Part shown: one piece after another, positions 17,101-26,573 of the stretch
Position numbering within the stretch: position 1 is the stretch's first letter
How the letters are laid out: every line of letters begins with the position of its first letter
Assembly (NCBI RefSeq): GCF_004297405.1
Contig: NZ_SCVC01000047.1
Span: forward strand, 62,001-126,000
From: Reyranella sp.
Lineage (GTDB): Bacteria; Pseudomonadota; Alphaproteobacteria; Reyranellales; Reyranellaceae
Direction of reading: 5' to 3'
Length of the DNA stretch: 64,000 nucleotides
Translations under genes and position numbers: made by a program
Notes under the pieces: generated by a model
What the model was told of the DNA's origin: nothing
Seen by the model: only the letters and a program-made list of their open reading frames with translations
Databases searched by the model: none

Positions 17101-18372
17101 TTGCTCGAGTTCCTGCTCGCTCTCCTCACCACAGCAACTGTCGGCGCTCTGCTCTGGCCGTTGCTGAAGACGCGCGTCGATCATCGCGACCGCTTGAGCG
17201 GCGAACTCGCGATCTATCGCGATCAACTTGCCGAGCTGGAGCGTGAGCGCGCGGCAGGCACGGTGAGCGAATCCGATGCGACGGCTGCACGGGTCGAGAT
17301 CGAACGGCGCGTCCTGGCCGCCGGCGCCGCGGCCGAGAAGATTGGCGCGACATCCGCCGGTCCGACGCTGCACAAGTTTCTGCCGCCGGCTCTCTCGCTG
17401 CTGGTGCCGCTGCTGGCGCTGGGCGTCTATCTGCAGATAGGCCGGCCGGGTCTGCCGTCCGCCCCCTTTGACCACAGCCAGATCGCAGGCCAGGACTCCG
17501 GCCGGCCCCTCGACATTTTACGCCTGCTGGCAGACGCGCGGGCAAAGCTCGCGCAGGATCCCGACGATGCCGAGGCGCTGGCTGCGCTGGGCGAGGGACT
17601 TACCCTCGAAGCCGAAGGCACCGTCACCCAGTCCGCCGTGCAGGCCTTCACCAAGGCGCTGCAGAAGCTGCCCGACGATCCGCGAGCTCAGTACTATCTC
17701 GGCCTACACGAGGCGCAGAGCGGCGACAGCCGCGCCGCCATCGCCCGCTGGCGAGCCCTCGAAGCCAAGAGCCCGCCCGACGCGCCATGGCTCGGTCTGC
17801 TGCGTGCCGAGATTGCCCGCGTTGCCAAAGCGGCCGGCATCGAGCTTCCAACACCGCCGGCCACGCCTCCATCGGCCATGCCGCAGCCCAGCCGCGAACA
17901 GCAGGAAGCGATGGCCGCCCTTGCGCCGGCTGACCGCGAGCAGGCGATCCGCTCCATGGTCGAGGGCCTGGCGGCACGTCTCGAACAGAATCCGCAGGAC
18001 CGGGCCGGCTGGTTGCGGCTTGCCAACGCCTGGAAGGTGCTGGGCGATAATCCACGCGCCGCCGCCGCCTATCATCAGGCTGACACGCTGGGGCCGGTCG
18101 ATGCGCGCATCCTCGCTGACTGGGCCGAGGCGCATGTGCGGCAGGTAACGCCAGGCTCGCCGCCCTCGGCCGACGCAGTGCAGGTGCTGGAGCGGCTGGA
18201 GAAGGTCGAGCCGCGCAACGCGTTGGCGCTCTTCTATCTCGGTGCAGCCTCCTTGGCGGCGGGCGACAAGCCGGCCGCGGCGCGCCGCTGGAAGACCCTG
18301 CTGGCCCTGCTGCCGGCCGACGCGCCGATCCGCCCGATGCTCGAAGAGCGGATCAAGGAAACCGAGAAGTAG
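17101..18372 (+). CDS. ccmI: Cytochrome c biogenesis factor CcmI/CycH
   Basis: A 423-residue protein with two N-terminal membrane helices (about 2-20 and 96-114) bracketing a coiled-coil loop with the CcmI-type YRDQLAELERERAAG, and a C-terminal TPR domain that chaperones apocytochrome c. The best start is TTG at 17101, six nt after the ccmH stop and preceded by AAGGGG; the same frame is open to 16957 inside ccmH but that segment is not family-like. Last gene of the ccm set. Confidence 0.88.
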   Translation: MLEFLLALLTTATVGALLWPLLKTRVDHRDRLSGELAIYRDQLAELERERAAGTVSESDATAARVEIERRVLAAGAAAEKIGATSAGPTLHKFLPPALSLLVPLLALGVYLQIGRPGLPSAPFDHSQIAGQDSGRPLDILRLLADARAKLAQDPDDAEALAALGEGLTLEAEGTVTQSAVQAFTKALQKLPDDPRAQYYLGLHEAQSGDSRAAIARWRALEAKSPPDAPWLGLLRAEIARVAKAAGIELPTPPATPPSAMPQPSREQQEAMAALAPADREQAIRSMVEGLAARLEQNPQDRAGWLRLANAWKVLGDNPRAAAAYHQADTLGPVDARILADWAEAHVRQVTPGSPPSADAVQVLERLEKVEPRNALALFYLGAASLAAGDKPAAARRWKTLLALLPADAPIRPMLEERIKETEK

Positions 18373-18393
18373 GCGCGACCCAGCCTGTCGGGC

Positions 18394-19023
18394 TCACTTC
18401 AGGTGCAGGTTCTTGATGGAATTGAGGAGCTTGCGCAGATGCTCGCGCTGCTCCGTGTCGAGCGGCTTGTCGTCAGGCTGGGCCTGTAGTGCGAGTTCGG
18501 CCTCTTCCAAGCGGCGGATGAAATCCATGACCTCGGTGGACTTCTGGTCGGTCGTGCCGCTGACGAGTTGCAGCATCGTGAGATAGAGCGAACCCAGGCT
18601 CTTGTTCTGAAGATCGGGCGAGAGCGGGAACTTGCTCTTGAACATCCCGTCCATTGCCGCCTTGGCGTCGCCGACGGTTTTGGCCCGCCGCAGACTGTAT
18701 TCCATCTGATCCAGGCGATGCGTGACTTCGTACTTGTGGGCCGCGAACTGCTCGCGGTTCTTCTGCTCGATCTCGTGGCTGTGCTGGATGTTCTGGATCA
18801 GCGCCGCACCACCCGTCAGAACGACCGACGACAGCAACCACATGCCGAGCGTACTGTTGAAGAACTCCATCAGCTTCTTGCCGAAGCCATCTGCAGGTGG
18901 CGCCGGCGCTGGCGCTTCGACGCCGTGCTGAGTGTCGAGGCGTCGACGCACCTGATAGCGCAGCTCTTCTTCGGCTTCGATCTGACGGCGACGCGCTTCG
19001 TCCATGCCCTGAACTGTATCCAT
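18394..19023 (-). CDS. Single-helix membrane protein, unknown function
   Basis: A 209-residue protein of no recognised family. It starts with a charged, probably coiled-coil segment (DEARRRQIEAEEELRYQVRR), then a Pro/Ala stretch, one membrane helix near 56-78 (MWLLSSVVLTGGAALIQNI), a second coiled-coil rich in Glu/Gln, and a soluble C-terminus. It lies convergent to ccmI, 21 nt apart, so it is not part of the ccm operon. A start at 19005 (second Met) is also possible. Confidence 0.6.
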   Translation of the reverse strand: MDTVQGMDEARRRQIEAEEELRYQVRRRLDTQHGVEAPAPAPPADGFGKKLMEFFNSTLGMWLLSSVVLTGGAALIQNIQHSHEIEQKNREQFAAHKYEVTHRLDQMEYSLRRAKTVGDAKAAMDGMFKSKFPLSPDLQNKSLGSLYLTMLQLVSGTTDQKSTEVMDFIRRLEEAELALQAQPDDKPLDTEQREHLRKLLNSIKNLHLK

Positions 19024-19046
19024 CTTTGCCCTGCGAGACCCGGCGC

Positions 19047-19592
19047 CTAGGCGCGAAGTTTGAATGAATCCATAAAATGCAGAACGACAGGGCTTTGTCG
19101 ATACTGCATCAGGCCCAGGGAGGCCAACTGATAGAGGCGCTGGCCGGAATAGTAGACGCGCATCGCCAGGAACCCCTTGTTCTGATCGACGGCCAGCGTG
19201 AACGAACGGCCCTGTGCACGCCCGAGCTGGCTATCGCTCTGGTCGAGAACCGTCGAGCCAGGCCAGCGTTGCTGCACGGCAGCCTGTGCCCTCTTGAGCA
19301 TGGCGGTTTCGTCCGTAAGAGGATGGCCTGCTTCGGCCTGCACGTAGTCGGTGATGGAGAAGTCCATCGCGAGGCCGGGAAAGGTGGATCGGTATTGCCG
19401 CATCGTACTGCCATCGGCGCCTGTCACGGTGACGAGCTGATAGCCCTTGGGGAGCTGCAACCGCCAGCGCCCCTCGTCACCGGCGACGTCCTGCCAGTCG
19501 ACGAGCGGCACAGGAGACTGTGCCTGCGCTACGAGTGGAACGGTCGCAAAAACGGCAAGAGCCGAACCTGCAATGAACGATCTGCGGTGCAT
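19047..19592 (-). CDS. Exported protein of unknown function
   Basis: A 181-residue protein with a clear signal peptide (MHRRSFIAGSALAVFATVPLVAQAQ in two parts: basic MHRRSF, then a hydrophobic core ending AQAQ), so periplasmic or secreted. The mature part (about 155 residues) has a PKGYQLVTV segment and no cysteine. No family recognised; it may be a lipoprotein-LpqN-like or PsbP-like fold. Its stop TAG sits in the centre of the 12-bp palindrome at 19043-19054. It is 12 nt downstream of the autotransporter stop on the same strand, so the two could be co-transcribed. Confidence 0.65.
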   Translation of the reverse strand: MHRRSFIAGSALAVFATVPLVAQAQSPVPLVDWQDVAGDEGRWRLQLPKGYQLVTVTGADGSTMRQYRSTFPGLAMDFSITDYVQAEAGHPLTDETAMLKRAQAAVQQRWPGSTVLDQSDSQLGRAQGRSFTLAVDQNKGFLAMRVYYSGQRLYQLASLGLMQYRQSPVVLHFMDSFKLRA

Positions 19593-19604
19593 GACAATCG
19601 GGTC

Positions 19605-22571
19605 CTACCAGATCAAGCGGACGCCGGCCGTGAGTGCATGGCTAGAATCGGCACCGGACAGAGTGCTTTCGTAGCGGACGTAGGCCGAGGCCGACTCGGC
19701 GATCGCGGTGCTGGCGTTGAAGCCGATCACTGCCCCGTCCCGCAATGGTGCGGCGCCGTAGGTCGTGAAGGCAGCCGCCGGTGCGCCGACGAAGGAGGCC
19801 GTCACCGGGCGTGCGGTGTCGGCGAACTCGTGGCTCCAGCCCAACCGTAACTGCAGCGCGAGCCGGTCCCGCCAGCCCAGATCGAAGGCGCCGCCAAGCT
19901 GCGCGCCGAACACCGTGCGCAGCGAGTTGGTGGTCTGCGCGGCCACGCTGAGTCCCAGCGAGCCCGCGCCACTTTCGGTGAAGGCATTCTGTGTCGACGT
20001 CGCGCCCTGCAAGCGGGCGAAGGGCGTGATGTAGGCGGCGGCGATACCGCCGAGGTCGAAGCGGTAGCCCGTCTCGATCTGGCCGAAGAACTGGTTGGCG
20101 CCGGTGCGGCCCTGCGCCGTGAACGCGTTGAGGCCAGGAACGGCGACCGGTCGCGTCATCCAGTTGTCGGAATAGGCATAGGCAGCGAGCGCGTCGACAT
20201 AGACCGGGCCCTGGATGAAGCTGCCATAGAGGCCGGCCTGAAGGGTGCTGGTGGTGCCAACGCCCTGAAAGCCCGACACCCACTGCGAGCCGGTGCTGTA
20301 GCCCACCGTGACGCCCATCAGGAAATTGGGTGTGATCTGGTGGTCGAGACCGGCTGCAAAGCCTCCGAGATTGTAGGTGAGGCCGCCGGCATTGGTGTTC
20401 CCGGAGATCGTGCCCAGGCCGCCAACCGCGCCGCCCCACGCACCCCATCGCGCAGGCGAGGCCGTATCGCAGGCGACGTCGCAGGCTTCGGCCAGCGCGA
20501 CGCGGTTGGCGCCGCGGCTGCTGCCGCCGGCCTGGCCCGCGAAATTGTTCATGAAGAGCTGCGCACCGAGCACGCTGACAGAGGAGAAGCTGGAATAGTT
20601 CTGACCGCTCAGCGCGTTCAGCGTGGCCGCACCCGTGGTCGGATCCATCATCGTGAGTGTTGAGAGCGCGTTGGCGAAGTCGCCAGTGGCGCCCGACGCT
20701 CCGGCATCGAGGGCCGCGCCCACGGCGGCCTGGTTCGCTGTTTGCCCACCGCGCGAGAAGTTGCGCGCCACGTTGAGGTAGACGTTGTTGGCGTCGTAGG
20801 ACAGCGACGGGAACAGGAAGGCGTAGTTGCTGCTTTGCACGCCTGAATAGGCGCCGTTGACGCCACCGGTCGCACTCAGGATCGTGTAGGTCTGCTGCGC
20901 GGCAAAGGAGTTGGAGAGCGGCACGAAGTTCACCGTACCGCCCTGCAACGTGGCCGTGCCCGCGACGTTGACCCGATCGCTCTGGCCCAGGTTGTTGACC
21001 TCGAGCTGGTAGATGCTGCCGGCCGTCTGGGTGAAGTTGCCGGTGATGTTCAAGGTGCCGATCGAGTTGCCGGGCGACAGGGTGCCGCTATGGATCACGT
21101 TGCCGGTGACGGGGCCGTTGCCGGTCAGGCTGCCCTGAGGCCCGATATTGATCGTGGCTGCGGCCAGCGAGGCATTGATCGTGGCCGTGCCCTGCTGAAC
21201 GGCGAAGGTGCCGGCGCCGAGGTCGACGATGCCGTTGAAGGCGATGATGCCGTTACCCTGGACCGTGAGGTTGTGGCCGAAGCCGTTTACCGCGGCGTTG
21301 AATGTCGCGCCGCCGGTCGAAGGCACCAGGGTCGTGGATTGAAGCAAGGCAACCGGCAGCGTGGTCTGGAAGCCGCCGGGCAGGGGAACAGGGCCCTGCA
21401 GCGCGAGGACTGGCGTGACGACGCCGCTGTTGGCGAAGCCGTTGTCGGCTAACCGGTAGCCGAGATAGCCGTTGATGGGATCGTACAGGTAGTCGAAGGC
21501 CGAAAAGAACGCCCGGCTGGTGTTCACGAACGGCGCGCCGTCATGCGTGATCGTCACGTTGCAGGGGTTGAGCGAGTTGGCAGCGTCGGGCGTGCAGGTG
21601 GCTGCTTGCCGTGCCTTGAAGGAATAGGAGGCCGCGCTGCCGTTCTGGCCGGGCAGCCAGATCTCGACCAGGGTCCCGTCGGGTGCCAACGCGCGGTTGG
21701 GCAGGGCGTCGAGGCTGCTGCCGCTGGGCGGCGACAGGAACATGTAGCCGATGCCGGCATCCAGCAGGACGCTGCCCGAGCCTGTGGCGCCGCCGGCCGC
21801 CACTGTCATGACGGTCTGGTTCCATTGCGGCACGCCGGGGATCGACGTCGCCACGTCCTGCGTGAGCTTCACGAATGAGAAGCCCGCCGTCGTCGTCTGG
21901 GACAGGCCGATAGTGACGGCATTGTTGCCCACGATGTAGCCCGGCTTGAGCTGCTGACCCGACATCAACTTGACGTTCACCAGCGGGTTCAGGCCGGCGA
22001 CCGAGGTGCCCGTCATGTTGTTGCGATTGAAGCCGACGCCGGCATAGAGCGTGCTTTGGTCTTTCTCACCGGCTGGAGTCGGCACGCAGCCCGCACCGAG
22101 GAAATTGCAGGTGACGTAGTCCACCAGCAGAACCTTCACCGGTGTCGTGCCGACCGCCTTGCCCTTGTCGTAGAGCGTGACGTTGGTCTGATAGTAGGTG
22201 CCGTGCAGCACGGCGCCGCTGCTCGTGTAGGTGTAGGTGCCGCTGGTCAGCTTCGTGTCGTCTTTTCCGGGCGTGAAATAATTTCCCGACACCGCGATGC
22301 CGGTCGAGCCGGTATCCATGGTGAAGGCCTTGATCTTTCCATCCACGCCGCCGCTGCCGATCTGCAGATCGAGGAGCGCGCCGGGAGACTCCTTTCCCGC
22401 CTGGTTCAGCGGTCCTCCCACGTAGCCGATGCTGAGACTCGGTCCGCTACCGTACACGCCGGTCACCTGGGCATAGCCCGGAGTCGAAAGAGCGACGGCT
22501 GCTAGGCCCAGAGTGGCGACTCCGCTGGCGTGGCGTGCCGCGCATCGCAACGGTCTTTTCTGGGTTTTCAT
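19605..22571 (-). CDS. Autotransporter with pepsin-like passenger motif
   Basis: A 988-residue type Va secretion protein. Signal peptide about 1-34 (ends STPGYAQ). The passenger begins with IKAFTMDTGSTGIAVSG (Asp86) and later GSVLLDAGIGYMFL (Asp271), an arrangement like the two half-sites of pepsin-type aspartic proteases, though the second is DAG rather than DTG/DSG. A beta-helical passenger-transport repeat follows (SGTLSPGNSIGTLNITGNF, about 560-640), then a pre-barrel helix and a C-terminal 12-strand barrel (about 720-988) ending LTAGVRLIW. The ATG at 22571 is chosen because the basic, hydrophobic leader begins there; an upstream start at 22727 lacks a signal. A regulator is divergent. 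Protease activity is unproven; DUF3443-like proteins share the DTGSTG motif. Confidence 0.82.
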   Translation of the reverse strand: MKTQKRPLRCAARHASGVATLGLAAVALSTPGYAQVTGVYGSGPSLSIGYVGGPLNQAGKESPGALLDLQIGSGGVDGKIKAFTMDTGSTGIAVSGNYFTPGKDDTKLTSGTYTYTSSGAVLHGTYYQTNVTLYDKGKAVGTTPVKVLLVDYVTCNFLGAGCVPTPAGEKDQSTLYAGVGFNRNNMTGTSVAGLNPLVNVKLMSGQQLKPGYIVGNNAVTIGLSQTTTAGFSFVKLTQDVATSIPGVPQWNQTVMTVAAGGATGSGSVLLDAGIGYMFLSPPSGSSLDALPNRALAPDGTLVEIWLPGQNGSAASYSFKARQAATCTPDAANSLNPCNVTITHDGAPFVNTSRAFFSAFDYLYDPINGYLGYRLADNGFANSGVVTPVLALQGPVPLPGGFQTTLPVALLQSTTLVPSTGGATFNAAVNGFGHNLTVQGNGIIAFNGIVDLGAGTFAVQQGTATINASLAAATINIGPQGSLTGNGPVTGNVIHSGTLSPGNSIGTLNITGNFTQTAGSIYQLEVNNLGQSDRVNVAGTATLQGGTVNFVPLSNSFAAQQTYTILSATGGVNGAYSGVQSSNYAFLFPSLSYDANNVYLNVARNFSRGGQTANQAAVGAALDAGASGATGDFANALSTLTMMDPTTGAATLNALSGQNYSSFSSVSVLGAQLFMNNFAGQAGGSSRGANRVALAEACDVACDTASPARWGAWGGAVGGLGTISGNTNAGGLTYNLGGFAAGLDHQITPNFLMGVTVGYSTGSQWVSGFQGVGTTSTLQAGLYGSFIQGPVYVDALAAYAYSDNWMTRPVAVPGLNAFTAQGRTGANQFFGQIETGYRFDLGGIAAAYITPFARLQGATSTQNAFTESGAGSLGLSVAAQTTNSLRTVFGAQLGGAFDLGWRDRLALQLRLGWSHEFADTARPVTASFVGAPAAAFTTYGAAPLRDGAVIGFNASTAIAESASAYVRYESTLSGADSSHALTAGVRLIW

Positions 22572-22696
22572 CGATCGGGCCTGTCCGAGTGCAAATAGAA
22601 CGTTCGCGCACACTAGGTGCGAACGATCAGACTGCAAGAATGTGAGTGCCCAAAATGGGCTATGAGTCTGTTTGCACGAGTAATAGAGAGGGCAGA
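22572..22696. promoter_or_regulatory. Divergent control region, autotransporter / wHTH regulator
   Basis: A 125-bp gap between divergent starts. It contains an inverted repeat at 22601-22625 (7-bp arms CGTTCGC/GCGAACG, 11-nt spacer) and a small one GCCCAAAATGGGC around 22647-22659. Such repeats between a regulator gene and a divergent target are common operators; binding by the neighbouring regulator is inference. Confidence 0.45.
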
Positions 22697-23302
22697 ATGG
22701 CCAGGCGTTCCCACCGACCAGCACCACAAACCGGTGGCAAGGAGATCCAGGTGCCCCGGCGACGTGCGACGACGATCACCCCCGAGGGGCGACTGGTTCT
22801 GGCAGAGAGTGCGGCGAACTCCCGCCTCTTCATCTTCATGATCGGGAACTTCCTCCACCGGATCGAGCGCGAACGCCGCGGACTCTACGGCGGCGACCTC
22901 GACCTGGCGTTGGTGGCCGAGATGATTGGCACGGCGGCTATCGAACCCGGCATGCGCGACGCGGCCTTCCGCGAACAGCACGGGACGTTCGAGAGCGTCG
23001 TCGGCGTGGAAGGCCAACGGGCGGTGAACGCCACATCGATTGCCAGCGCGTCGGGAATTCCGCGGGAGACGGTTCGCCGCAAGTTGAAGCGCTTGCTGGA
23101 GCTGGGTGTCATCGTCGAGAAGGGACGCGCTCGGTACGTCATAAAACCGGGCGTGGTACAGCGGCCGGAGCAGCAGGCCGCCTTTGCGCGCGGCATCCAG
23201 CAGACCGTGCTTTTCATGAACGAGTGTCTCGAACATGGGGTGATACGCTGGGTGCCTGCCAAGGACGGCAAGGCACGGAGTGCGGCGGCGAGAAAGAAGT
23301 AG
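22697..23302 (+). CDS. Winged-helix transcriptional regulator
   Basis: A 201-residue protein with a helix-turn-helix in the middle: SIASASGIPRETVRRKLKRL, then LGVIVEKGRARYVI as wing (about 116-150). The N-terminal basic tail (ARRSHRPAPQTG) and flanking helices are not assignable. The ATG at 22697 follows a GAGAGGGC ribosome-binding site; an ATG at 22646 in the same frame gives a leader with no support. It is divergent from the autotransporter gene and abuts the next gene (stop TAG then ATG, no gap), so it probably controls the autotransporter and/or its own operon. Confidence 0.75.
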   Translation: MARRSHRPAPQTGGKEIQVPRRRATTITPEGRLVLAESAANSRLFIFMIGNFLHRIERERRGLYGGDLDLALVAEMIGTAAIEPGMRDAAFREQHGTFESVVGVEGQRAVNATSIASASGIPRETVRRKLKRLLELGVIVEKGRARYVIKPGVVQRPEQQAAFARGIQQTVLFMNECLEHGVIRWVPAKDGKARSAAARKK

Positions 23303-23674
23303 ATGCCGCTCCACTGGATCATCGACTCGCGGACGCGGCTGGTCAGCGTCACCGCCGAGGGCGACTTCACGCGCGCTGATATCGAAGCCTATCTAAAGGC
23401 CGTGGATGGCGGTGGTGCCGTCACCTGGCTCAAGCTGTTCGATGCCAGCAGCGGCCGTCCCGCCATGGGCCGCGAGGATATGCTGGCGATCGGTGTCCTC
23501 TTCCGCGGCTACCATCAGCGCGGTCCGGTCGGGGCCCTGGCGATCGTCGTGGCCGACGCGCAGGTCGAGCGCGTCTCGCGTGCCCTGGGCATCCTCGCCA
23601 CCGCCGACCGCGCGATGCGTATCTTCAACGATCTGGAGAAGGCCCGACGCTGGATCGAGGGTTTGCCGGCGTAG
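23303..23674 (+). CDS. Small STAS/SpoIIAA-like protein, unknown function
   Basis: A 123-residue soluble protein. The opening MPLHWIIDSRTRLVSVTAEGDFT followed by an alternating helix/strand pattern and FDASSGRPAM resembles the SpoIIAA/STAS-like fold seen in many uncharacterised alphaproteobacterial proteins, written here in short segments: HWIIDSRTRLVSVTAEGDF. Its start immediately follows the stop of the regulator gene with no intervening base, so the two are translationally coupled. A role in signalling with the regulator is a guess. Confidence 0.65.
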   Translation: MPLHWIIDSRTRLVSVTAEGDFTRADIEAYLKAVDGGGAVTWLKLFDASSGRPAMGREDMLAIGVLFRGYHQRGPVGALAIVVADAQVERVSRALGILATADRAMRIFNDLEKARRWIEGLPA

Positions 23675-23862
23675 GGACGTGTGCATCCCGCCTTGTCGCG
23701 CGCCCACAGCAACATTCCTGTGCAGCGCTGCCAGTCGGTCCACCTGCGACGGCGCGCTCATGGACCGGCTCGCGACGTTACCCGATACACCGCCCCATAC
23801 TGATTGCGGTATTGATTGCGGCAGTCGCTGCCCACCGTCTGCTGTAAAAGAGCCTCCTGATT

Positions 23863-26481
23863 ATGCCTGATGAGCATTCCTCTCCAGAGACGGCGTCGCG
23901 ACCGCTGTCGCTGATGGGTGTGTTGCGTTCCCTGCCAGGGCTGGCGCGTCCTGCGCTGGGCACGGCTGGCATTGCCTGGGCAACGGGCGCGGCGCTGCTC
24001 TTCCTCGTCTGCTGTCTCGCCTCTTTCCTCTATCTCTGGCTGGCGCTGCACCAGAACGAGACGGTGGTGGGGCGGCGCAAGTCCGCGGAAATCCTGGCCC
24101 TCGCCCATGCCGGCGGCGAGCTGGTCTATGCCGTGCAGGCCTATACCGACGGCGGCCGCCATTCAGTGCATGCCCTGCCGGCGTTGCAGGTGGCGTGGAA
24201 GAGCTTCGACGACCAGCTCAACCGGCGCTGCGTACTGGGCGGGGGGGTGGTCTGCGCCGATGCCTGGCGTCTGCACGAGGTGTTGTCGCCGGTCATGGCC
24301 GAGCGGCTGCCGTTGTTCGGCCATGACGAGATGCGTCAGGTCCTCTCGGCCCATGCCGAACTGAATCGTGCCGGCGTGGTCCTCGCGGCCGACCTCGAAG
24401 CCGTCATCGACCGCGTGATCGAGCAGTATCAGGCGGCCCTTGCCGCGCTGGCGCTGAGCACGCTGGGCTTCATCGCTTCAGGCTGCGTGCTGCTGCTGCT
24501 GGTCGGCCGCGCCGCGCTGGAGCGCCACGCGCTCTACAACCAAGCCCGCGAGGCGCAGGCGCTCCTGTCGGAGACGATCGAGGCGCTGCCCGCCGGCCTC
24601 ACCGTCTACGACGCCGAAGAGCGACTGATGCTCTTCAACGCCGCCGCCCGCCAGGCCAGCTCGGTATTGGCGCGGTCCGATGCGATCGGCTTGACCTATG
24701 CCGAGCTCGCGGCCCATTCCGCAGCCACTGTTGCCGACACGCCGGAGGCGCAGCAGGAGCAGGTCCGCGCCTGGCTGCAGCGCTTTCGTTCCAAGGAGGC
24801 TCATCAGACCCAGCAGGCGTCCAACGGCCGCTGGTACGAATGGTCGGAGAAGAAGACGGCGTCCGGGCGCACCATCGGCCTGCGCATCGACGTCACGCAT
24901 CTCAAGACGCTGCAGCTCCAGAGCGAGCAGTCCCGTCGGGAATACCAGCGCCTGGTCGAATCGCTGGCCGACGTGGTCTTCGAGGTCGATGTCGGCACCG
25001 GTGTCTTGACCTTCGCGAGCGCCGCTTCCGCCGATCTGTTCGGCGTGCCGGCCGCCGAGATGGTGGGCTCGGTCTTGCTCGATCATGTCCACGTGGAGGA
25101 TCGCGAGCCGCTGCGCCATGCCGTGCGCCGGGAGTTGCATGTCGGCGATAGCAAGGTGCACCAGATACGCTTCCGCATCCTGCAGGCAAACGCCGGAAGC
25201 GAAGACGCCGTGCGCTATGTCGAAGCGCGTTACCGCAGGTTCGTACGCGACGACGGTAAGGCGGTCGTCAGTGGCGTCGTGCGCGACATTGACGGCGAGG
25301 TGCGGCTGGCGCGCCGGCTGGAGCAGGAACGCGCCCGCCTGCGTTCGATCATCGACTCGAGCGCGGCGCTGGTGGTGCTGACCGACCGCAACCTCGACAT
25401 GCTGATGGTCAACCACGAGTTCGCTGCCTTCAGTGGGCTCGCGCCGGACCAGGCGATCGGCCGTTCGCTGCGCTCGATCTTCGCCCAGCCGGTCGATCCC
25501 TTCATCCTGACGGGCTGGCTTGAGCGGCCGTGGGCCGAAGAGGCTCTTACGGCGGCGCGCGGCACCCTGACGGCGACCGATGCCGAGGGCCGCGAGCGTG
25601 TGGTTGAGGTCACGGCCAAGCCGGTGCTCAACATCGAGGGCCATGTCCGCCAGATCGTGTTCGTCGGCGTCGACGACACGGTGCGACGCGAGACCGAGCG
25701 CGCCCTGTTCGACGCCGAGCGCCTGAAGAGCGTGGGCGCCATCGCCGCCACGGTGATCCACGAAGTCAATCAGCCGCTGCAGGTCATCACCTTGGCTGCC
25801 GAATCTGCCCTCGAGGATCTGGAGATGGCGACGCTCGCCCGGCTGCTCGTCGAGCCCGCCCCGCTGGCCGCCAAATTCGAGCGCGTGCTGAAGCAGGTGG
25901 ACCGTATGGCGCGCATCACTGGCGAGCTGCGCGCCTTCTCCCGCTCCACTGCTGCTGAGAAGCCCGCCCCCTTTGACGCGCGGGCGGCCCTGGCCAGCGC
26001 CGTCGATCTCACGGTCGCGGCCGCGCGCAACGCCAGGATCGTGCTCACGTTGGACCAAGCCACCGACCTGCCACCTGTCCTGGGCCATGCCGGCCGGCTG
26101 GAGCAGGTGATGATCAACCTCATCAACAACGCCCGCGACGCCCTGAGCGACAGCGACCCCGAGGAGTTGCGCACCGACATGGCGATCGTCGTCAGTGCGC
26201 ACGCCGTGTCCACGCCGCGGGGGCGGGCCGTACGCATCATCGTCGACGACAACGGCCCCGGCATCGCGGCCCACATCCTGTCGCGCCTGTTCGAGATGTT
26301 CGTGACCACCAAGTCGCGCGCCAAAGGCACCGGCCTCGGCCTCGCCGTCTGCCAGCGCATCGTCGAGGAAATGGGCGGCTCGATCACAGCGGCCAACAAG
26401 CCGGAGGGCGGGGCGCGGTTTACGGTGATGTTGCCGGAGGCGGTGCTCGGTTCGACCGAACCCTTTACTCGGGTCATCTAG
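23863..26481 (+). CDS. Multi-PAS sensor histidine kinase (orphan)
   Basis: An 872-residue membrane sensor. Two helices (about 36-60 and 190-213) bracket a periplasmic sensor of about 130 residues. Then come three PAS-like domains (about 235-350, 360-480 and 490-610), a HisKA-type dimerisation helix with phospho-acceptor motif HEVNQPLQ (near 636), and an ATPase domain with N-box MINLINNARDAL, G1 DDNGPGI and G2 GTGLGLAVCQ. The HEVNQPL form is typical of the NtrY/DctB-like group. No response regulator gene is adjacent in either direction, so its partner is elsewhere. Upstream, 23801-23821 has a tandem TGATTGCGG repeat with 12-bp period. Confidence 0.9.
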   Translation: MPDEHSSPETASRPLSLMGVLRSLPGLARPALGTAGIAWATGAALLFLVCCLASFLYLWLALHQNETVVGRRKSAEILALAHAGGELVYAVQAYTDGGRHSVHALPALQVAWKSFDDQLNRRCVLGGGVVCADAWRLHEVLSPVMAERLPLFGHDEMRQVLSAHAELNRAGVVLAADLEAVIDRVIEQYQAALAALALSTLGFIASGCVLLLLVGRAALERHALYNQAREAQALLSETIEALPAGLTVYDAEERLMLFNAAARQASSVLARSDAIGLTYAELAAHSAATVADTPEAQQEQVRAWLQRFRSKEAHQTQQASNGRWYEWSEKKTASGRTIGLRIDVTHLKTLQLQSEQSRREYQRLVESLADVVFEVDVGTGVLTFASAASADLFGVPAAEMVGSVLLDHVHVEDREPLRHAVRRELHVGDSKVHQIRFRILQANAGSEDAVRYVEARYRRFVRDDGKAVVSGVVRDIDGEVRLARRLEQERARLRSIIDSSAALVVLTDRNLDMLMVNHEFAAFSGLAPDQAIGRSLRSIFAQPVDPFILTGWLERPWAEEALTAARGTLTATDAEGRERVVEVTAKPVLNIEGHVRQIVFVGVDDTVRRETERALFDAERLKSVGAIAATVIHEVNQPLQVITLAAESALEDLEMATLARLLVEPAPLAAKFERVLKQVDRMARITGELRAFSRSTAAEKPAPFDARAALASAVDLTVAAARNARIVLTLDQATDLPPVLGHAGRLEQVMINLINNARDALSDSDPEELRTDMAIVVSAHAVSTPRGRAVRIIVDDNGPGIAAHILSRLFEMFVTTKSRAKGTGLGLAVCQRIVEEMGGSITAANKPEGGARFTVMLPEAVLGSTEPFTRVI

Positions 26482-26573
26482 TCTCCGCGTTGCTCATTAC
26501 CTCCCAGACAATCGCCGCTCATCCCGTCCCGCGCTTATCTCCCGCCTGGATAAACCGTCCAGAGGAGTAAGCC

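Noticed and set aside
24478..26274. Minus-strand open frame of 598 codons opposite the PAS kinase
   Set aside because: Repetitive Gly/Arg/Leu composition from the reverse complement of the kinase; no start or motif of its own.
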